Origin: Microvirga sp.
Lineage (GTDB): Bacteria > Pseudomonadota > Alphaproteobacteria > Rhizobiales > Beijerinckiaceae
Length of the DNA: 64,000 nt
Direction: 5' to 3'
Assembly: GCF_014699075.1 (NCBI RefSeq)
Contig: NZ_JACXAB010000002.1
Location: forward strand, 124,001 to 188,000
The notes beneath the pieces are model-generated. The model ran no database searches and was not told where the DNA came from. It was given only the letters and a program-made list of their open reading frames with translations. Below, in pieces: positions 1-9,105 of the stretch (its first letter is position 1; each line of letters opens with the position of its first letter). A program made the translations under genes and the position numbers.

Positions 1-444
1 AGCATCGTACATGCCCTGGTACTCGGAATTGGGCTTGAGCGCCTTGAACGCCGCTTTCAGGGTCACAGGGTCCTGGGCGGTGAACATGGCTCGCCGGACT
101 TTGCCCCGGAACTTGAAGAACTCCAGGAGGGACTGGCCGATCCCTTGGCCCTCTCGGTCACAGTCGGTAGCGATGACAACCTCGTCGGCTGTGGCCAGCG
201 CCCGCTTGATCTTCTCCAGGGCTTCCTTCTTGCCGCCGCCTTCACCAGGAACGTACCCGTAGCGCCCGCCCTGGGGGTAGAGGAGATCGTCGGTCCACTT
301 CTCCCAGGCTGGGTTGACCTCACCTGGCAGCTGCAGCCGCAGGAGATGGCCTTGCGCGGCGAGGACCTGCCCATAGGTGGTTCCGACGGCTGTCGAAACG
401 TCACGGGCTTGGGACGGTTTTTCGCAAATGACAATGGAGGGCAT
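1..444 (-). CDS. DNA topoisomerase IA/III, N-terminal part (runs off the left edge)
   Basis: The reading frame is open from an ATG at 442-444 to the left edge, giving 148 residues. It begins MPSIVICEKPSQARD, the typical start of the TOPRIM domain of type IA topoisomerases, where the first acidic residue lies in the E-K-P-S motif. Near residues 107-115 it has ATDCDREGQG, matching the family's metal-binding DxDREG motif. GHLL near residue 33 is also typical. These enzymes relax or decatenate DNA by cutting one strand through a tyrosine, but that tyrosine lies outside the window. The gene is divergent from the hydrolase gene at 760. Family is confident; topA versus topB type cannot be decided from this fragment. 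Confidence 0.85.
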   Translation of the reverse strand, partial: MPSIVICEKPSQARDVSTAVGTTYGQVLAAQGHLLRLQLPGEVNPAWEKWTDDLLYPQGGRYGYVPGEGGGKKEALEKIKRALATADEVVIATDCDREGQGIGQSLLEFFKFRGKVRRAMFTAQDPVTLKAAFKALKPNSEYQGMYDA

Positions 445-759
445 GGATCGCGTGTTCTGCTATCGTTCTGGAATCAACCGGTACCATGCTCGAGGTTTGG
501 GGACGAGAGCACGGGTGTCGCAGACTACAGTTTAATTCCATGCGCCTCAATTTATTTCGCGGCCCGCGGAGACGGAAGCCGGCAGTTATTCCCCGTCACT
601 ACTCCATCAGGGTAACCGCTATGATCTTGCTAAACGGCCCGTCTGCGGCAAGACTCGCCCCTTAGCGTTCGGAAATCGTTGGTACATTTTGGTTGCGTGA
701 GTTGAGCCTTCTAGAATCTCTGTTCTCAAGCGCGATTTCACTTAGCGGCGGAGGAAGAA
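445..759. other. Intergenic region between divergent genes
   Basis: This 315-base gap separates the minus-strand topoisomerase gene from the plus-strand hydrolase gene, so it should hold both promoters. I could not fix convincing -35/-10 pairs. GAGGAA at 751-756 is the ribosome binding site of the hydrolase gene. I see no small gene or repeat here. Confidence 0.4.
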
Positions 760-2595
760 GTGGCTCCCGTCTCCAAGCCGATGGTTCTGGTGGTAGTTCA
801 TGGTGTTGGAGCTGTTGAGCCCGGCACGATGGTCCGTGAACTCTGCGGAGAGCTCGCTGGACCCTTCGAGCGTGATCTTAACGTTAAGGATCTTCCCCCA
901 AAGCTAATCCCGACCGATGGACGACGATACCAGACTGCATACGAGTTATATTGGGCAGATCTGAAACCTGGCGGAAACACGAAACGCGCTCGCTGGGGTC
1001 GTCCCGTACAGGTGATGCTCGCGCTCTCGCAAATCGGGGCAGTGGGATGGGACGACGGTGAGTCTGGCATTAATGGATATAGCCAGGCCGGGAATTTGCT
1101 GCACAGGTTTATGTGGGGACTCGCGCTGTCGCTTTCTGCGATCTACTTTCCATTACTCCACATGACGGTGTTGCCTCAACCAGTCAGTATAGGCGTGGCA
1201 CTTGTCTCGATCCTACCAACTTGGCTGCTAGCCTTCTCGCTGCGCAACCTTGACACTTCGGTCTGCTTTTCAGCTTATCTGACGCCGATGCTTGGCGCAG
1301 TGTCCATCTTCGCTGGGTATAAGGGCTGGGTCAGCACCGATAGAAGCGCGGAAATCGCTGCTTGGCTACTCTCATTAATCTATCTCGCAGTGATAGTTCT
1401 AGCCTTGAGTGCGGCTGTCGGAGTCACAATCAGGGGTGTGCTAGCATCAAATCGTCTGTCGTTTCGCTGCTACTTGGTACGGTTTGCAGCCCTATCCTTG
1501 CCATTTTCACTGTTGGGTGGAGGCTTAGGGGCTCTGTCGTGGGCCTTCAACTTATGGCTCAGTACATACTTCGGGCCTGGATCGCTCTCCCAATGGAATA
1601 CCGCGTATACCAAGGCGTTGCCGTTTGATCTCGCGCTCCTAGAGTTTGCCTTTGCAGCGGCAACATTTTCATTCGGAGCCGTGTTTGCTATTGCCGGCGC
1701 CATCTATTTTGTGTGCATCAAGTTCGGACCTTCAGAAAGCCAATCAGGGAAACTCGGCGAGTTTCTAAGAGGCAGTATTGTTCCTGCACTCCTTGTGCTC
1801 GTTGTGGGGAACACGATTGTATCAGCGCTCTATGTCGTGAACGTGTTTCTCTTCCCAAGGGACGAAATTCTTCAATTCGGACTTTTGAGAGATGCTCATG
1901 ACCTGCTGCTTCGGTTCGGCGAGGCCATAGTGCGTAAGATCGAGGGAGACGACTCAAGCCAATCTGGGACAGCCATCACGGCGTTCTCCATCTATGCGGC
2001 CTCAAGCACACGAATCGTAAGCTTTATTCCGTCCTTGTTCGGCAAACTCCGCCAACCTGCTGCGATTATCGCCGACGTAGTGCTGTGGCTGGCTCCCGAA
2101 AAAACCTTAAGCTATCGTAACAGCGCTCGAAGGTACCTCCCCGAAGAAGAAACCCTGAGCTACCGTCGCAGCGCCCGAAGGCGCCTCGCTGATCTCCTAA
2201 AGGCGATTGGACCGAATGTAAGCATTCATCTTCTGGCGCACAGCCAAGGAACGGTTATCGCAGTGGACACCTTGAGGAACTATGACGCCCAAAACATAGA
2301 CCTGATCACAGCTGGGTCTCCGCTCGACTCCCTTTATAAGACGTTCCTGGGAATTGAGCTGCCCCGTCCGCCTTCTGTCCGGATTTGGAAGAATTTCTAC
2401 CGAACCAGTGACTATGTTGGTGGCAATGTCTCAGCAGCTGGGACGAAAAAAAACAAGAGCGCTAACAACATCATCGTTGATCAGGATTATCGTTTGAACC
2501 ACCTCGACTACTTCCGTGCGAGGGCAATCGTTGACCAGATTTTTCCCAGAGAAGCTCAGGATAAAAGCTCCCCGTCGGTGGTGCCGGGCGAATAG
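760..2595 (+). CDS. Membrane-anchored alpha/beta hydrolase (lipase-like)
   Basis: A 611-residue protein with a GTG start 3 bases after GAGGAA. The N terminus has the first hydrolase strand and oxyanion region (VLVVVHGVG, about residues 9-17). The nucleophile elbow, HLLAHSQGT (G-x-S-x-G variant with Ser in H-S-Q-G), lies near residue 490. Between them, about residues 120-360, are several hydrophobic segments that look like four to seven membrane helices inserted into the hydrolase fold. A tandem near-repeat, LSYRNSARRYLPEEE then LSYRRSARRRLADLL, precedes the nucleophile. Serine hydrolase fold is well supported; substrate is unknown. A lipid substrate or an effector role would suit the membrane insertion, but this is inference. 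Confidence 0.7.
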   Translation: MAPVSKPMVLVVVHGVGAVEPGTMVRELCGELAGPFERDLNVKDLPPKLIPTDGRRYQTAYELYWADLKPGGNTKRARWGRPVQVMLALSQIGAVGWDDGESGINGYSQAGNLLHRFMWGLALSLSAIYFPLLHMTVLPQPVSIGVALVSILPTWLLAFSLRNLDTSVCFSAYLTPMLGAVSIFAGYKGWVSTDRSAEIAAWLLSLIYLAVIVLALSAAVGVTIRGVLASNRLSFRCYLVRFAALSLPFSLLGGGLGALSWAFNLWLSTYFGPGSLSQWNTAYTKALPFDLALLEFAFAAATFSFGAVFAIAGAIYFVCIKFGPSESQSGKLGEFLRGSIVPALLVLVVGNTIVSALYVVNVFLFPRDEILQFGLLRDAHDLLLRFGEAIVRKIEGDDSSQSGTAITAFSIYAASSTRIVSFIPSLFGKLRQPAAIIADVVLWLAPEKTLSYRNSARRYLPEEETLSYRRSARRRLADLLKAIGPNVSIHLLAHSQGTVIAVDTLRNYDAQNIDLITAGSPLDSLYKTFLGIELPRPPSVRIWKNFYRTSDYVGGNVSAAGTKKNKSANNIIVDQDYRLNHLDYFRARAIVDQIFPREAQDKSSPSVVPGE

Positions 2596-2670
2596 AGCTC
2601 CTTCGCAAAACTCTGTAGAGCGGCCCTTGCTCCGTCACTGCTTCTTGAGCATCTCCTATGGAGATAAAAC

Positions 2671-3186
2671 ATGATGACCAAGTCTCGACCGTTCTTAGCA
2701 ATTCTCTGTCTTCTGACGGGCCTAGTCGGTGCTGGCAAGGAAGCAGCCTCCGCGCCGGGTGACATATTTGTCGAATTTTACGGATCACAGGTATCGTGGA
2801 CCAGTGCTGAGTATGTTGGGCACGCCTTCACCTGTATTGCCTTGCATCTCAATAATGGGATCAAGGAAGATTGCTACGGATTCTATCCGAAGCAGGGTGG
2901 GAAGGGGCTGATCGATGGGCCAGGCATCATCAAGTCTGAACTGAAGGAGAATCCAACTCGGTTCAGCCGAATTTCGACAACGGTGAAAGCCAAAATAAGT
3001 GAGGAGCAGCGCCGTCAAATTCTCGCTCTTGCGAATGATTGGAACGCACGAGGCTACACCTTAACGGACTCAAATTGCATAGATTTTGTTCATGACGCTG
3101 CTGGGAAGATTGGCCTAAAGCGGCCAGACAGGTCGAGCTTCCAACTTCCGGCGGCGTATCTTCAAGAGTTGGACAGGCTTAACTAG
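2671..3186 (+). CDS. Secreted protein, possible permuted papain-fold (NlpC/P60- or LRAT-like) enzyme
   Basis: 171 residues with a GGAG ribosome site 9 bases before the start. A signal peptide ends near residue 28 (ASA). The mature part has a GHAFTCIAL segment early and a SNCIDFVHDAAG segment late. In permuted NlpC/P60 enzymes the catalytic His comes before the catalytic Cys, and this order fits. No family was recognised with certainty. It follows the membrane hydrolase on the same strand after 75 bases, so the two may be co-transcribed and act in the envelope. Alternatively it is a non-enzymatic secreted protein. Confidence 0.5.
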   Translation: MMTKSRPFLAILCLLTGLVGAGKEAASAPGDIFVEFYGSQVSWTSAEYVGHAFTCIALHLNNGIKEDCYGFYPKQGGKGLIDGPGIIKSELKENPTRFSRISTTVKAKISEEQRRQILALANDWNARGYTLTDSNCIDFVHDAAGKIGLKRPDRSSFQLPAAYLQELDRLN

Positions 3187-3363
3187 AGCAGATTCGATCT
3201 AGAGATTTGCCCCATGAGCAGCTCTCGCTAATGGAGTAGTATCGCTCTTCCGAGGTCTCGTACCAACAAAAGTCTCCCGGCAAGCTTAAGCTATTAACTA
3301 GTGGGCTTTCTCAACCAGCGCTGATCTCAGGACAAACATCCCCTTTGGGACTAGGAGTGCCAC

Positions 3364-4332
3364 ATGGGTCCGTTGAGCTTAAAAACGTCTAGCCGTTTGT
3401 CATCTCTACTGCCGAGTTGGCTCGTAGTCATGCTCTTGGCCTGTGGTTTGCCTCCCCAGGCGATTGCTGAGGATAACCCGCTCCCTCCAGCAGATTGTCT
3501 TGTTGTTGACAGTGATTCTAATCTTGATGACCTTCGCGCCCTTTCTGTGATCGCCCCCAACCGGCGCGTTGTCGCGGTTGTAGCGACTGACGGGATCCTT
3601 CCCGCCTCGGAGGGAGCACTTACCCTCGCCCGTCTACTTGCAGCCGGAGGCGCCCAGGGTGATCCCATTGTGATTCAGGGGAACGGTCGCGCGTCGGCAG
3701 CGCCGGAGCCGCCCGCTTGGGGGTGGCTTCAGGACGCCCGGAAGGATGCACAGCGGCTTGATAACGGACTGCAGCGGGTCGTACAGGCGTCCCCGTTCCG
3801 CGTGTTGAGGCCGGTCGGACCGGATCGCTTGGCGGAAGCGGTATCCTCTGCCGTTCAGGACTGCTTGACCGTGGGCCTCGTTATGATCGGCCCATGGAGT
3901 TCTGGTGTGGCATATCTGGATCGAATTTCCGATCGATTGAGGTTTGTGCTCGCCCAAGGTCGGTCGCCCGATGACCCTGCCGATCCGGATTGGGATCGCG
4001 TCAATTGCCGCTTTGACATGGCATCCTGCCGAAGCGCAATGAACCACATGGGTGCAGTGCCCGTCGCCTGGATAGACTTCCCAAAAGACGGCCCAGCCTA
4101 CCCTTTGGATGCCGATCTCGTTAATCGGTTTACCGCTAACCCACTCGCACAGGCCTTGCGAGGCGTGATGCAATCGGACGAGCAGTGGAAGATCCAACAG
4201 CTCTGGGACGATGGGCCAGCGATTTTTCTTCTGCGGCCTGAGGCGTTCAGGAAAGTGGGTGAGCACTACGAACCCGCTGTCACTCCCACCGAGATGCGGA
4301 AGATACTCGGGGAAATTGTCAGCGCACGTTGA
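3364..4332 (+). CDS. Secreted nucleoside-hydrolase-like protein
   Basis: 322 residues with TAGGAG ahead of the ATG. A signal peptide with a hydrophobic core at about 17-27 ends at ...AIA. The motif VDSDSNLDDLRAL near residue 50 resembles the Ca-binding DxDxxxDD signature of inosine-uridine nucleoside hydrolases, and VVAVVATDG with a following small-residue stretch fits the next Rossmann-like strand. The second Asp cluster of canonical enzymes is less clear, and the final Asp-binding segment was not identified, so activity is uncertain. Third plus-strand gene of a secreted-hydrolase group. The family places such enzymes in ribonucleoside salvage; an extracellular copy might act on released nucleosides. 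Confidence 0.6.
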   Translation: MGPLSLKTSSRLSSLLPSWLVVMLLACGLPPQAIAEDNPLPPADCLVVDSDSNLDDLRALSVIAPNRRVVAVVATDGILPASEGALTLARLLAAGGAQGDPIVIQGNGRASAAPEPPAWGWLQDARKDAQRLDNGLQRVVQASPFRVLRPVGPDRLAEAVSSAVQDCLTVGLVMIGPWSSGVAYLDRISDRLRFVLAQGRSPDDPADPDWDRVNCRFDMASCRSAMNHMGAVPVAWIDFPKDGPAYPLDADLVNRFTANPLAQALRGVMQSDEQWKIQQLWDDGPAIFLLRPEAFRKVGEHYEPAVTPTEMRKILGEIVSAR

Positions 4333-4836
4333 CTGAAAGCATCCAATAAGACTGGCAGGCTCCTACGCGCCGAAGGCCAACGCACACTGAAAATATTGAC
4401 GCTTTGGACAAGCATGCTAAGCATCATGCGCTGGCGTCCCTAACGCTCACCAGGTGTGAGATGCCGGTTCCAATCGCCTTGCGACTCTTTCTGTCCGACA
4501 GCGGAATCAGCCGACGGATTCGTGGCCATGGCCTGCCCCATGTGGGGGATCCGCGTGTGATGGCAATTCAGAGTTGGACTACAAGATCCTTCTTTATGTC
4601 CGTGAGGGTGATCATGGCGTTCCGAGCATAATAGCAGACGACGAACTGTTGATTTTGGGTTTCCCGAAGCCAGAGAGCTTGTCGTACGCAGAGGAGCGCC
4701 TGCCCTCGCGCTCTTTGCCGAGAGAGGTTGCCTTGCGATCCCCACCATTTTTTCAAGGCGGCAGCATCTCGAGATAACTCCTACGGAATATGCGAGTCCC
4801 TACGTTCATTTCGAACGTCGCGGCAGTCGCGGTCGG
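4333..4836. other. Gene-poor stretch with a possible gene remnant
   Basis: About 500 bases between convergent genes with no well-supported coding region. The plus-strand frame at 4574-4777 contains DYKILLYVREGDHGVPSII followed by ELLILGFPKPE, which loosely recalls glutaredoxin-like proteins. It lacks an active-site Cys and a ribosome site and runs into non-conserved sequence, so I treat it as a possible relic only. No terminator was seen. Confidence 0.3.
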
Positions 4837-7761
4837 TTAAAGTTTAGGAAGTTTGGCTTCACTGATGACAGAATGATCTGACCAGATCGGATTGTCGCTC
4901 TTCCAAATAAACGTGTCTGAGGCGATGCCTCGCCTGAGCGACAGAGATCTGGCCGCGACCGCCTTGTCTCTTGACGCGCAAGCCGCCAGGAGCACACCCC
5001 AATGCCCGCCTACGCGAACCGGTCGCCACAATGCTGTTTTCAAGTCGGCATACTGGGCTTCGACAAGCCGCGCATGACGTTGCGCACCTCTCTCAGTCCT
5101 GTAAGAAGCAATGAAGGTCCAATACTGAAATCCAGAGGCTGCGGTACCGCACTGCAAATAAGAATTTGCGTATTCTTCCGGAGAGGACGTCTCAAGCTCC
5201 GCTGCAGGAATGTTCGGGTTGGAGGCGTCCACACAGAGCCGATCGTTACGAAGTATTTCGCCGGTGAAAGCGCTCTGCGTAGAAGGGAACGGGTTGAGTG
5301 GGCATTCCGGAAAGGGGTAGAGCGGCCACTTCAGCTCATTGCGACTGCTCGATGATCCTAATACGCCTTTAGGGAAGAGTTTCAGGAAAACCTTTTCTCG
5401 CAAATAAGGATCAATCCAAATCCTCAGGCCCGTTTGCCGGTTTTTCCAATAATCGTGACCATAGTTATATTTAGCAGGGCCAGCTGTGGGGCGACTGTTA
5501 TTTCTGGCATAGGGCAATGCGTGAGCTTGCCACTGATGATTTCCGTCGATGCTTCGAACAGCCCCGAACAATGCACTGAAGTTGCCCGCATAGGCCGGGT
5601 ATACCGGTGTGCCGTACCGTGGGGAAGTATAGTCCGCACCCACCTGGTCTGCTATGAGTTCGTTAAGAGCATCCGGCTGCAGGAGCGACAGTTTCGCAAG
5701 CACAACAGCACTGTTAAGCGCTGCGAAAACCTCGGGATTGAGCTGATTATTGGATAGCCCCACGTCCGCATCAACCACGGATGCTACGTCGCTAAACCGG
5801 AGCAGATTTTTCCCCGAGGTGTCACCGCTGTACGCCTGATTCAGCCTGTCCCGGCTCGCATTGCTCGGGTCAGAAAGCAGGTCAAGGAAGTCGCGTGTTG
5901 TCGTGTCGGTTAGAAAGCCGACAATTTCCAGCCCCGCCTTGCGGAGCTCGGGCTTGAGTTTTTCAACGATTTTCTTCTGAGCCGTGCGGCTGGGAAAAAT
6001 CAGCCACTGGAGTAATTCAGGCAGATCCTCGATTGCATCGTCGAACTTCTGGTTCAGATCCTCGACGAAATTCCGAACGGCACAGGTGGCCTCGCCAATC
6101 TCAATCGGTGCCGCGGTATATACAGAGCCGTAGCACGAATACCATTCGGTGTACTCTGACAGAGGGTTGCCTTCAGAAAGGAGCATCTTCATACCGGCGC
6201 GGTGGCTGGCGCCGATATATTCAGCCGTTGCCTTGTCTATATCACCAAGCCAGTTGTCGAGCAGTAAGGTGATAGTATTGTACTTATCTATCACCTTTTT
6301 GATTTCATCTACGATGGCCGTGACCTTATTTAGCTCACCGGCAATGCGCTCCTGTACTTTTCTTAGCTCCTCGACCGCCTTTCGCGCTGTCGCAACGATT
6401 TGTTCCTGGACTGCCTGTTCTGCTCTGGCCACATCGACCGCGGCTTGATAGGTGCCCTGGGCTATCCCCTTAACCGCTTCTTCGTGCCTCCTCCTGAGGT
6501 CATCGATGGTGTTTTTCGTTCCATCAACATTCGCTTGCGCTATTCGTGCAGCCTCGTTGGCTGCTGCTACCTGAGCGTTGAGGCCGGTAATATCTCCCTC
6601 AATCTTTGATATTTCGTTGTTTAGGTCCCCGGCCTTTTTCTGGCATTCCTTGACAAGGTCAGGGATCACAAGAAGATGGCAGGCAAGGTCGGCAATTTTC
6701 CCGCGCAGATCGCTAATTTTCCCCTGGAGCGACTTTATTTCGTTGGCGACATTGGCGGCAGTCTGGGCAGCAAAGTTAACCGCATCTACAGCGGCCTTGA
6801 GCTGCTCGGCAAGAAGCTTTTCCTGAAAAGTCAGAAGTTCAGGATAGTCTTGGATAAGCCTGTTGGCAGCATCTAGAGCCCCTAGGGCTGCATCTGTGGC
6901 GTTCTTCTTGAGAGCGAGCAGCTCCTCCGCAACGCGCAACGACACCTCGGCTGCTTCAAGCGCCGCTTTCCCCGTCGCTAAATCAATTTGCAGCTTCGCC
7001 TGCTTCTTGAAGTGATCGGCGCCAAAAGTGGTAATGCCTTCAACCAGGTTTTGGGTCTCTTGTTTAGCAATCCGAACTCCATTTCGGACATGATACATGG
7101 CCGTAAGGTGCGCTCCTGTCTTAGCCGCTTTGAAATTCTGAGTTGCGACATCCTCGTCAAGGATTAGGGTATCGCGAATAAACTCTGCAGGCGTTCTAAG
7201 GGAGGCTTCGAAGCCGACCGCATTTCCTGCTCTATCCAAAGGCGCTGGCGTTATCGATTCGATATACTTCTCAAGCAAGAAATGTCGCCGCTCCACTTCC
7301 CGCTCATCGTCGGTAAGCTCGAAGATGTCGCCGGCCAACGCATTTACGTACGAATGCGCGAAGATATCGCCCGCCGCATGTGCGACGAAGCCATACGAGA
7401 ATGCTATGTCGGAGGGTGATGAGGCGCGACTGACTAATTGCCTCAGCCAATCATCGGTCTGCCATCCATTCGTAACTCCTGGATGTGTCGTCGTCTGACC
7501 AACTATTGGATCTGGAAATACATCCGGACCGAGGTTGCCCATGCGATACTGACCTGGGTTTGTCCGAAGCGCATTGAGAATATGGGGAGCAACGTCATAC
7601 GACTTGCCTACGAGGTCTACGCGGCCATCGTCCAAGGCATCGTTGAGTACTTGCTGACCAATCCAAAAGTGCGTCTTGAGGCTCCAAGCGAGAGCGGTGT
7701 TCGGGCAAGCAAGGCTGCTCGCTAAACCAATTGTGGTTGCTAGGGTCAACGCACGTTGCAT
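4837..7761 (-). CDS. Secreted zinc-dependent phospholipase C-like protein with long coiled coil
   Basis: 974 residues from the ATG at 7759-7761, chosen because AGAGGAGG lies 6 bases upstream; an ATG 30 bases further up has no such site. The signal peptide ends ALA and leaves Trp as the first mature residue, followed by THFWIG. This is striking because zinc-dependent phospholipase C uses its N-terminal Trp as a metal ligand. GPDVFPD near residue 95 and HAAGDIFAHSYV near residue 130 supply further His/Asp ligands. About residues 240-500 are heptad-rich coiled coil. The last 70 residues resemble a SPOR repeat pair, which would bind peptidoglycan (inference). It probably hydrolyses phospholipid or GPI-like head groups outside the cell. 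Confidence 0.75.
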   Translation of the reverse strand: MQRALTLATTIGLASSLACPNTALAWSLKTHFWIGQQVLNDALDDGRVDLVGKSYDVAPHILNALRTNPGQYRMGNLGPDVFPDPIVGQTTTHPGVTNGWQTDDWLRQLVSRASSPSDIAFSYGFVAHAAGDIFAHSYVNALAGDIFELTDDEREVERRHFLLEKYIESITPAPLDRAGNAVGFEASLRTPAEFIRDTLILDEDVATQNFKAAKTGAHLTAMYHVRNGVRIAKQETQNLVEGITTFGADHFKKQAKLQIDLATGKAALEAAEVSLRVAEELLALKKNATDAALGALDAANRLIQDYPELLTFQEKLLAEQLKAAVDAVNFAAQTAANVANEIKSLQGKISDLRGKIADLACHLLVIPDLVKECQKKAGDLNNEISKIEGDITGLNAQVAAANEAARIAQANVDGTKNTIDDLRRRHEEAVKGIAQGTYQAAVDVARAEQAVQEQIVATARKAVEELRKVQERIAGELNKVTAIVDEIKKVIDKYNTITLLLDNWLGDIDKATAEYIGASHRAGMKMLLSEGNPLSEYTEWYSCYGSVYTAAPIEIGEATCAVRNFVEDLNQKFDDAIEDLPELLQWLIFPSRTAQKKIVEKLKPELRKAGLEIVGFLTDTTTRDFLDLLSDPSNASRDRLNQAYSGDTSGKNLLRFSDVASVVDADVGLSNNQLNPEVFAALNSAVVLAKLSLLQPDALNELIADQVGADYTSPRYGTPVYPAYAGNFSALFGAVRSIDGNHQWQAHALPYARNNSRPTAGPAKYNYGHDYWKNRQTGLRIWIDPYLREKVFLKLFPKGVLGSSSSRNELKWPLYPFPECPLNPFPSTQSAFTGEILRNDRLCVDASNPNIPAAELETSSPEEYANSYLQCGTAASGFQYWTFIASYRTERGAQRHARLVEAQYADLKTALWRPVRVGGHWGVLLAACASRDKAVAARSLSLRRGIASDTFIWKSDNPIWSDHSVISEAKLPKL

Positions 7762-8027
7762 CTGGGCCTCCTCTAAGCGGGGATCAGTCACATAAGCGCG
7801 GCAACAAAGAGCAGTTTGGGACGATACTATTGAAAAGCTAAGCTAAGACTCTGGGGCACTCGAAATCAGTGCTAGGTGTTTGATGCGTGAGGATACCTTA
7901 ACGCAGACCGCTTTTAAAGATCAGGCGTGTTTACTTGACAGACTGAGGCTTAGGGACGGCTATATTCAAGTCATATAACCCAAATCAGTAGCAAAACTAC
8001 ATCTTATTAGTTACCGTTTTGTATGAC

Positions 8028-8726
8028 CTAGGCGCAACACGGAGTTTTTATCGTCTTAATAAGGGCTGGAACCAGCATCTGCTCGATAGAGCCGTGGAAG
8101 ATCTCGCCTCTCATCGGCCCGCCCACAACGAGCGGTGCCACAATCCCGTCCTCTCGCAGGCCCGCCCCAAAGGTTGTGGTGAGCCAATGCCCGTGCGGCA
8201 CCGCATCGACCACCCGCTGTCCGCGCGGCACTCTGCCGTAACGCCGGGTCATGTTGGTTGCGGTGCCGGTCTCATCGAGGAAGACGAAGCGGCTGGCATC
8301 CATGAAGCGCTGCCACACGCGAAAGCGGCGGCGCTCCTAGGCTAATCCGGCCGGTCCTGCTCGGCCGCCCGGAGCGTCTCTTTTTCATGCGTCAGATCCA
8401 TGCGTTTGTGCGTCAGGTGAATGGTCGAGAGCGCCTACACCTCGATTCCGCGGGTGTGCAGTTCGGCACGGATCCTCGGGACGCGTGATGCCGGACTTCG
8501 CCTCTACCAAGGTGCGCAGCAAATCCTGATGTGGTTCGAGCACCGGACGACGATGGCCTCCAACCCGGTCCGGCGGGACCGAAGCGGTCTCGCGCAGACG
8601 CCGCATGAGCTTCTCGGCGGCCGAGGGACTGACTTCGTATCGAGCAGCCGCCTGGCGGATCGAGCTGCCCTTCTCGACTGCCCGTACGATGCGCTGGCGC
8701 AGATCTTGGGGCAACGGTGTGGCCAT
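8028..8726 (-). pseudogene. IS630-family transposase remnant
   Basis: Two pieces in different frames make up a decayed transposase. The upstream piece (8385-8726) has the N-terminal helix-turn-helix (DLRQRIVRAVEKG, then IRQAAARYEVS). The second (8028-8318) has FLDETGTATNMTRRYGR, the first catalytic Asp region of IS630 DDE enzymes, and ends shortly after the LVPAL segment. The part holding the remaining catalytic Asp and Glu is missing, and the frame is broken between the pieces. No matching terminal repeats or TA duplication were recognised. The element lies against the end of the DnaE operon and may have trimmed it. Confidence 0.8.
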
Positions 8727-8830
8727 GGCGAGCCTCTGCTCGAGCCCCTGACCACTATCGAGTCAGATCCCGCGATTCCGTTCAACCCCCAACAACTTCA
8801 GAACCAGTGTCCAACCATATCAGAATTGGT

Positions 8831-9100
8831 TCAAGCAACTGCCTGGGTTGGCGAGTGCGTTGTAACGCAAGCTGACACCGCGTCCAGACACTGAAGGGCC
8901 GCAACGAGTTCGGGGGAGATGTTGAGACGCCTTACGTTGGTATCGATCATCACTTCAGCTTCACCAGTTGGCACGATGAACACTAATCCAGAAGATCCTG
9001 GAGGACGAAGCGCCTTCTCCCGGATGACGTCTCTAATCTGAGCAAGCCCGGCATCACCGCAGTTCTGCGAAAGCCGGATCTCGATCCTTGAAAGTGACAT
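8831..9100 (-). CDS. Small protein resembling the DnaE C-terminal domain
   Basis: 89 residues starting 5 bases after the DnaE stop codon and in another frame. The sequence (EIRLSQ, then PPGSSGLVFIV, then ISPELVAALQCL) resembles the extreme C-terminal domain of bacterial DNA polymerase III alpha, which contacts the clamp-loader tau subunit. The upstream DnaE already ends with a shortened version of such a domain, so this could be a split-off domain provided as a separate subunit, or a relic. Its last residues run up to the IS630 remnant, so the natural end may be lost. The domain match is by eye. Confidence 0.5.
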   Translation of the reverse strand: MSLSRIEIRLSQNCGDAGLAQIRDVIREKALRPPGSSGLVFIVPTGEAEVMIDTNVRRLNISPELVAALQCLDAVSACVTTHSPTQAVA

Positions 9101-9105
9101 GTCTG

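Noticed and set aside
4404-4777. Short overlapping frames in both directions between 4404 and 4777
   Set aside because: No ribosome sites or recognised domains; the DYKILLYV fragment is kept only as a possible relic.
7935-7966. TTGACA ... TATATT promoter on the plus strand before the IS remnant
   Set aside because: Spacer of 20 bases is too long, and no plus-strand gene follows.
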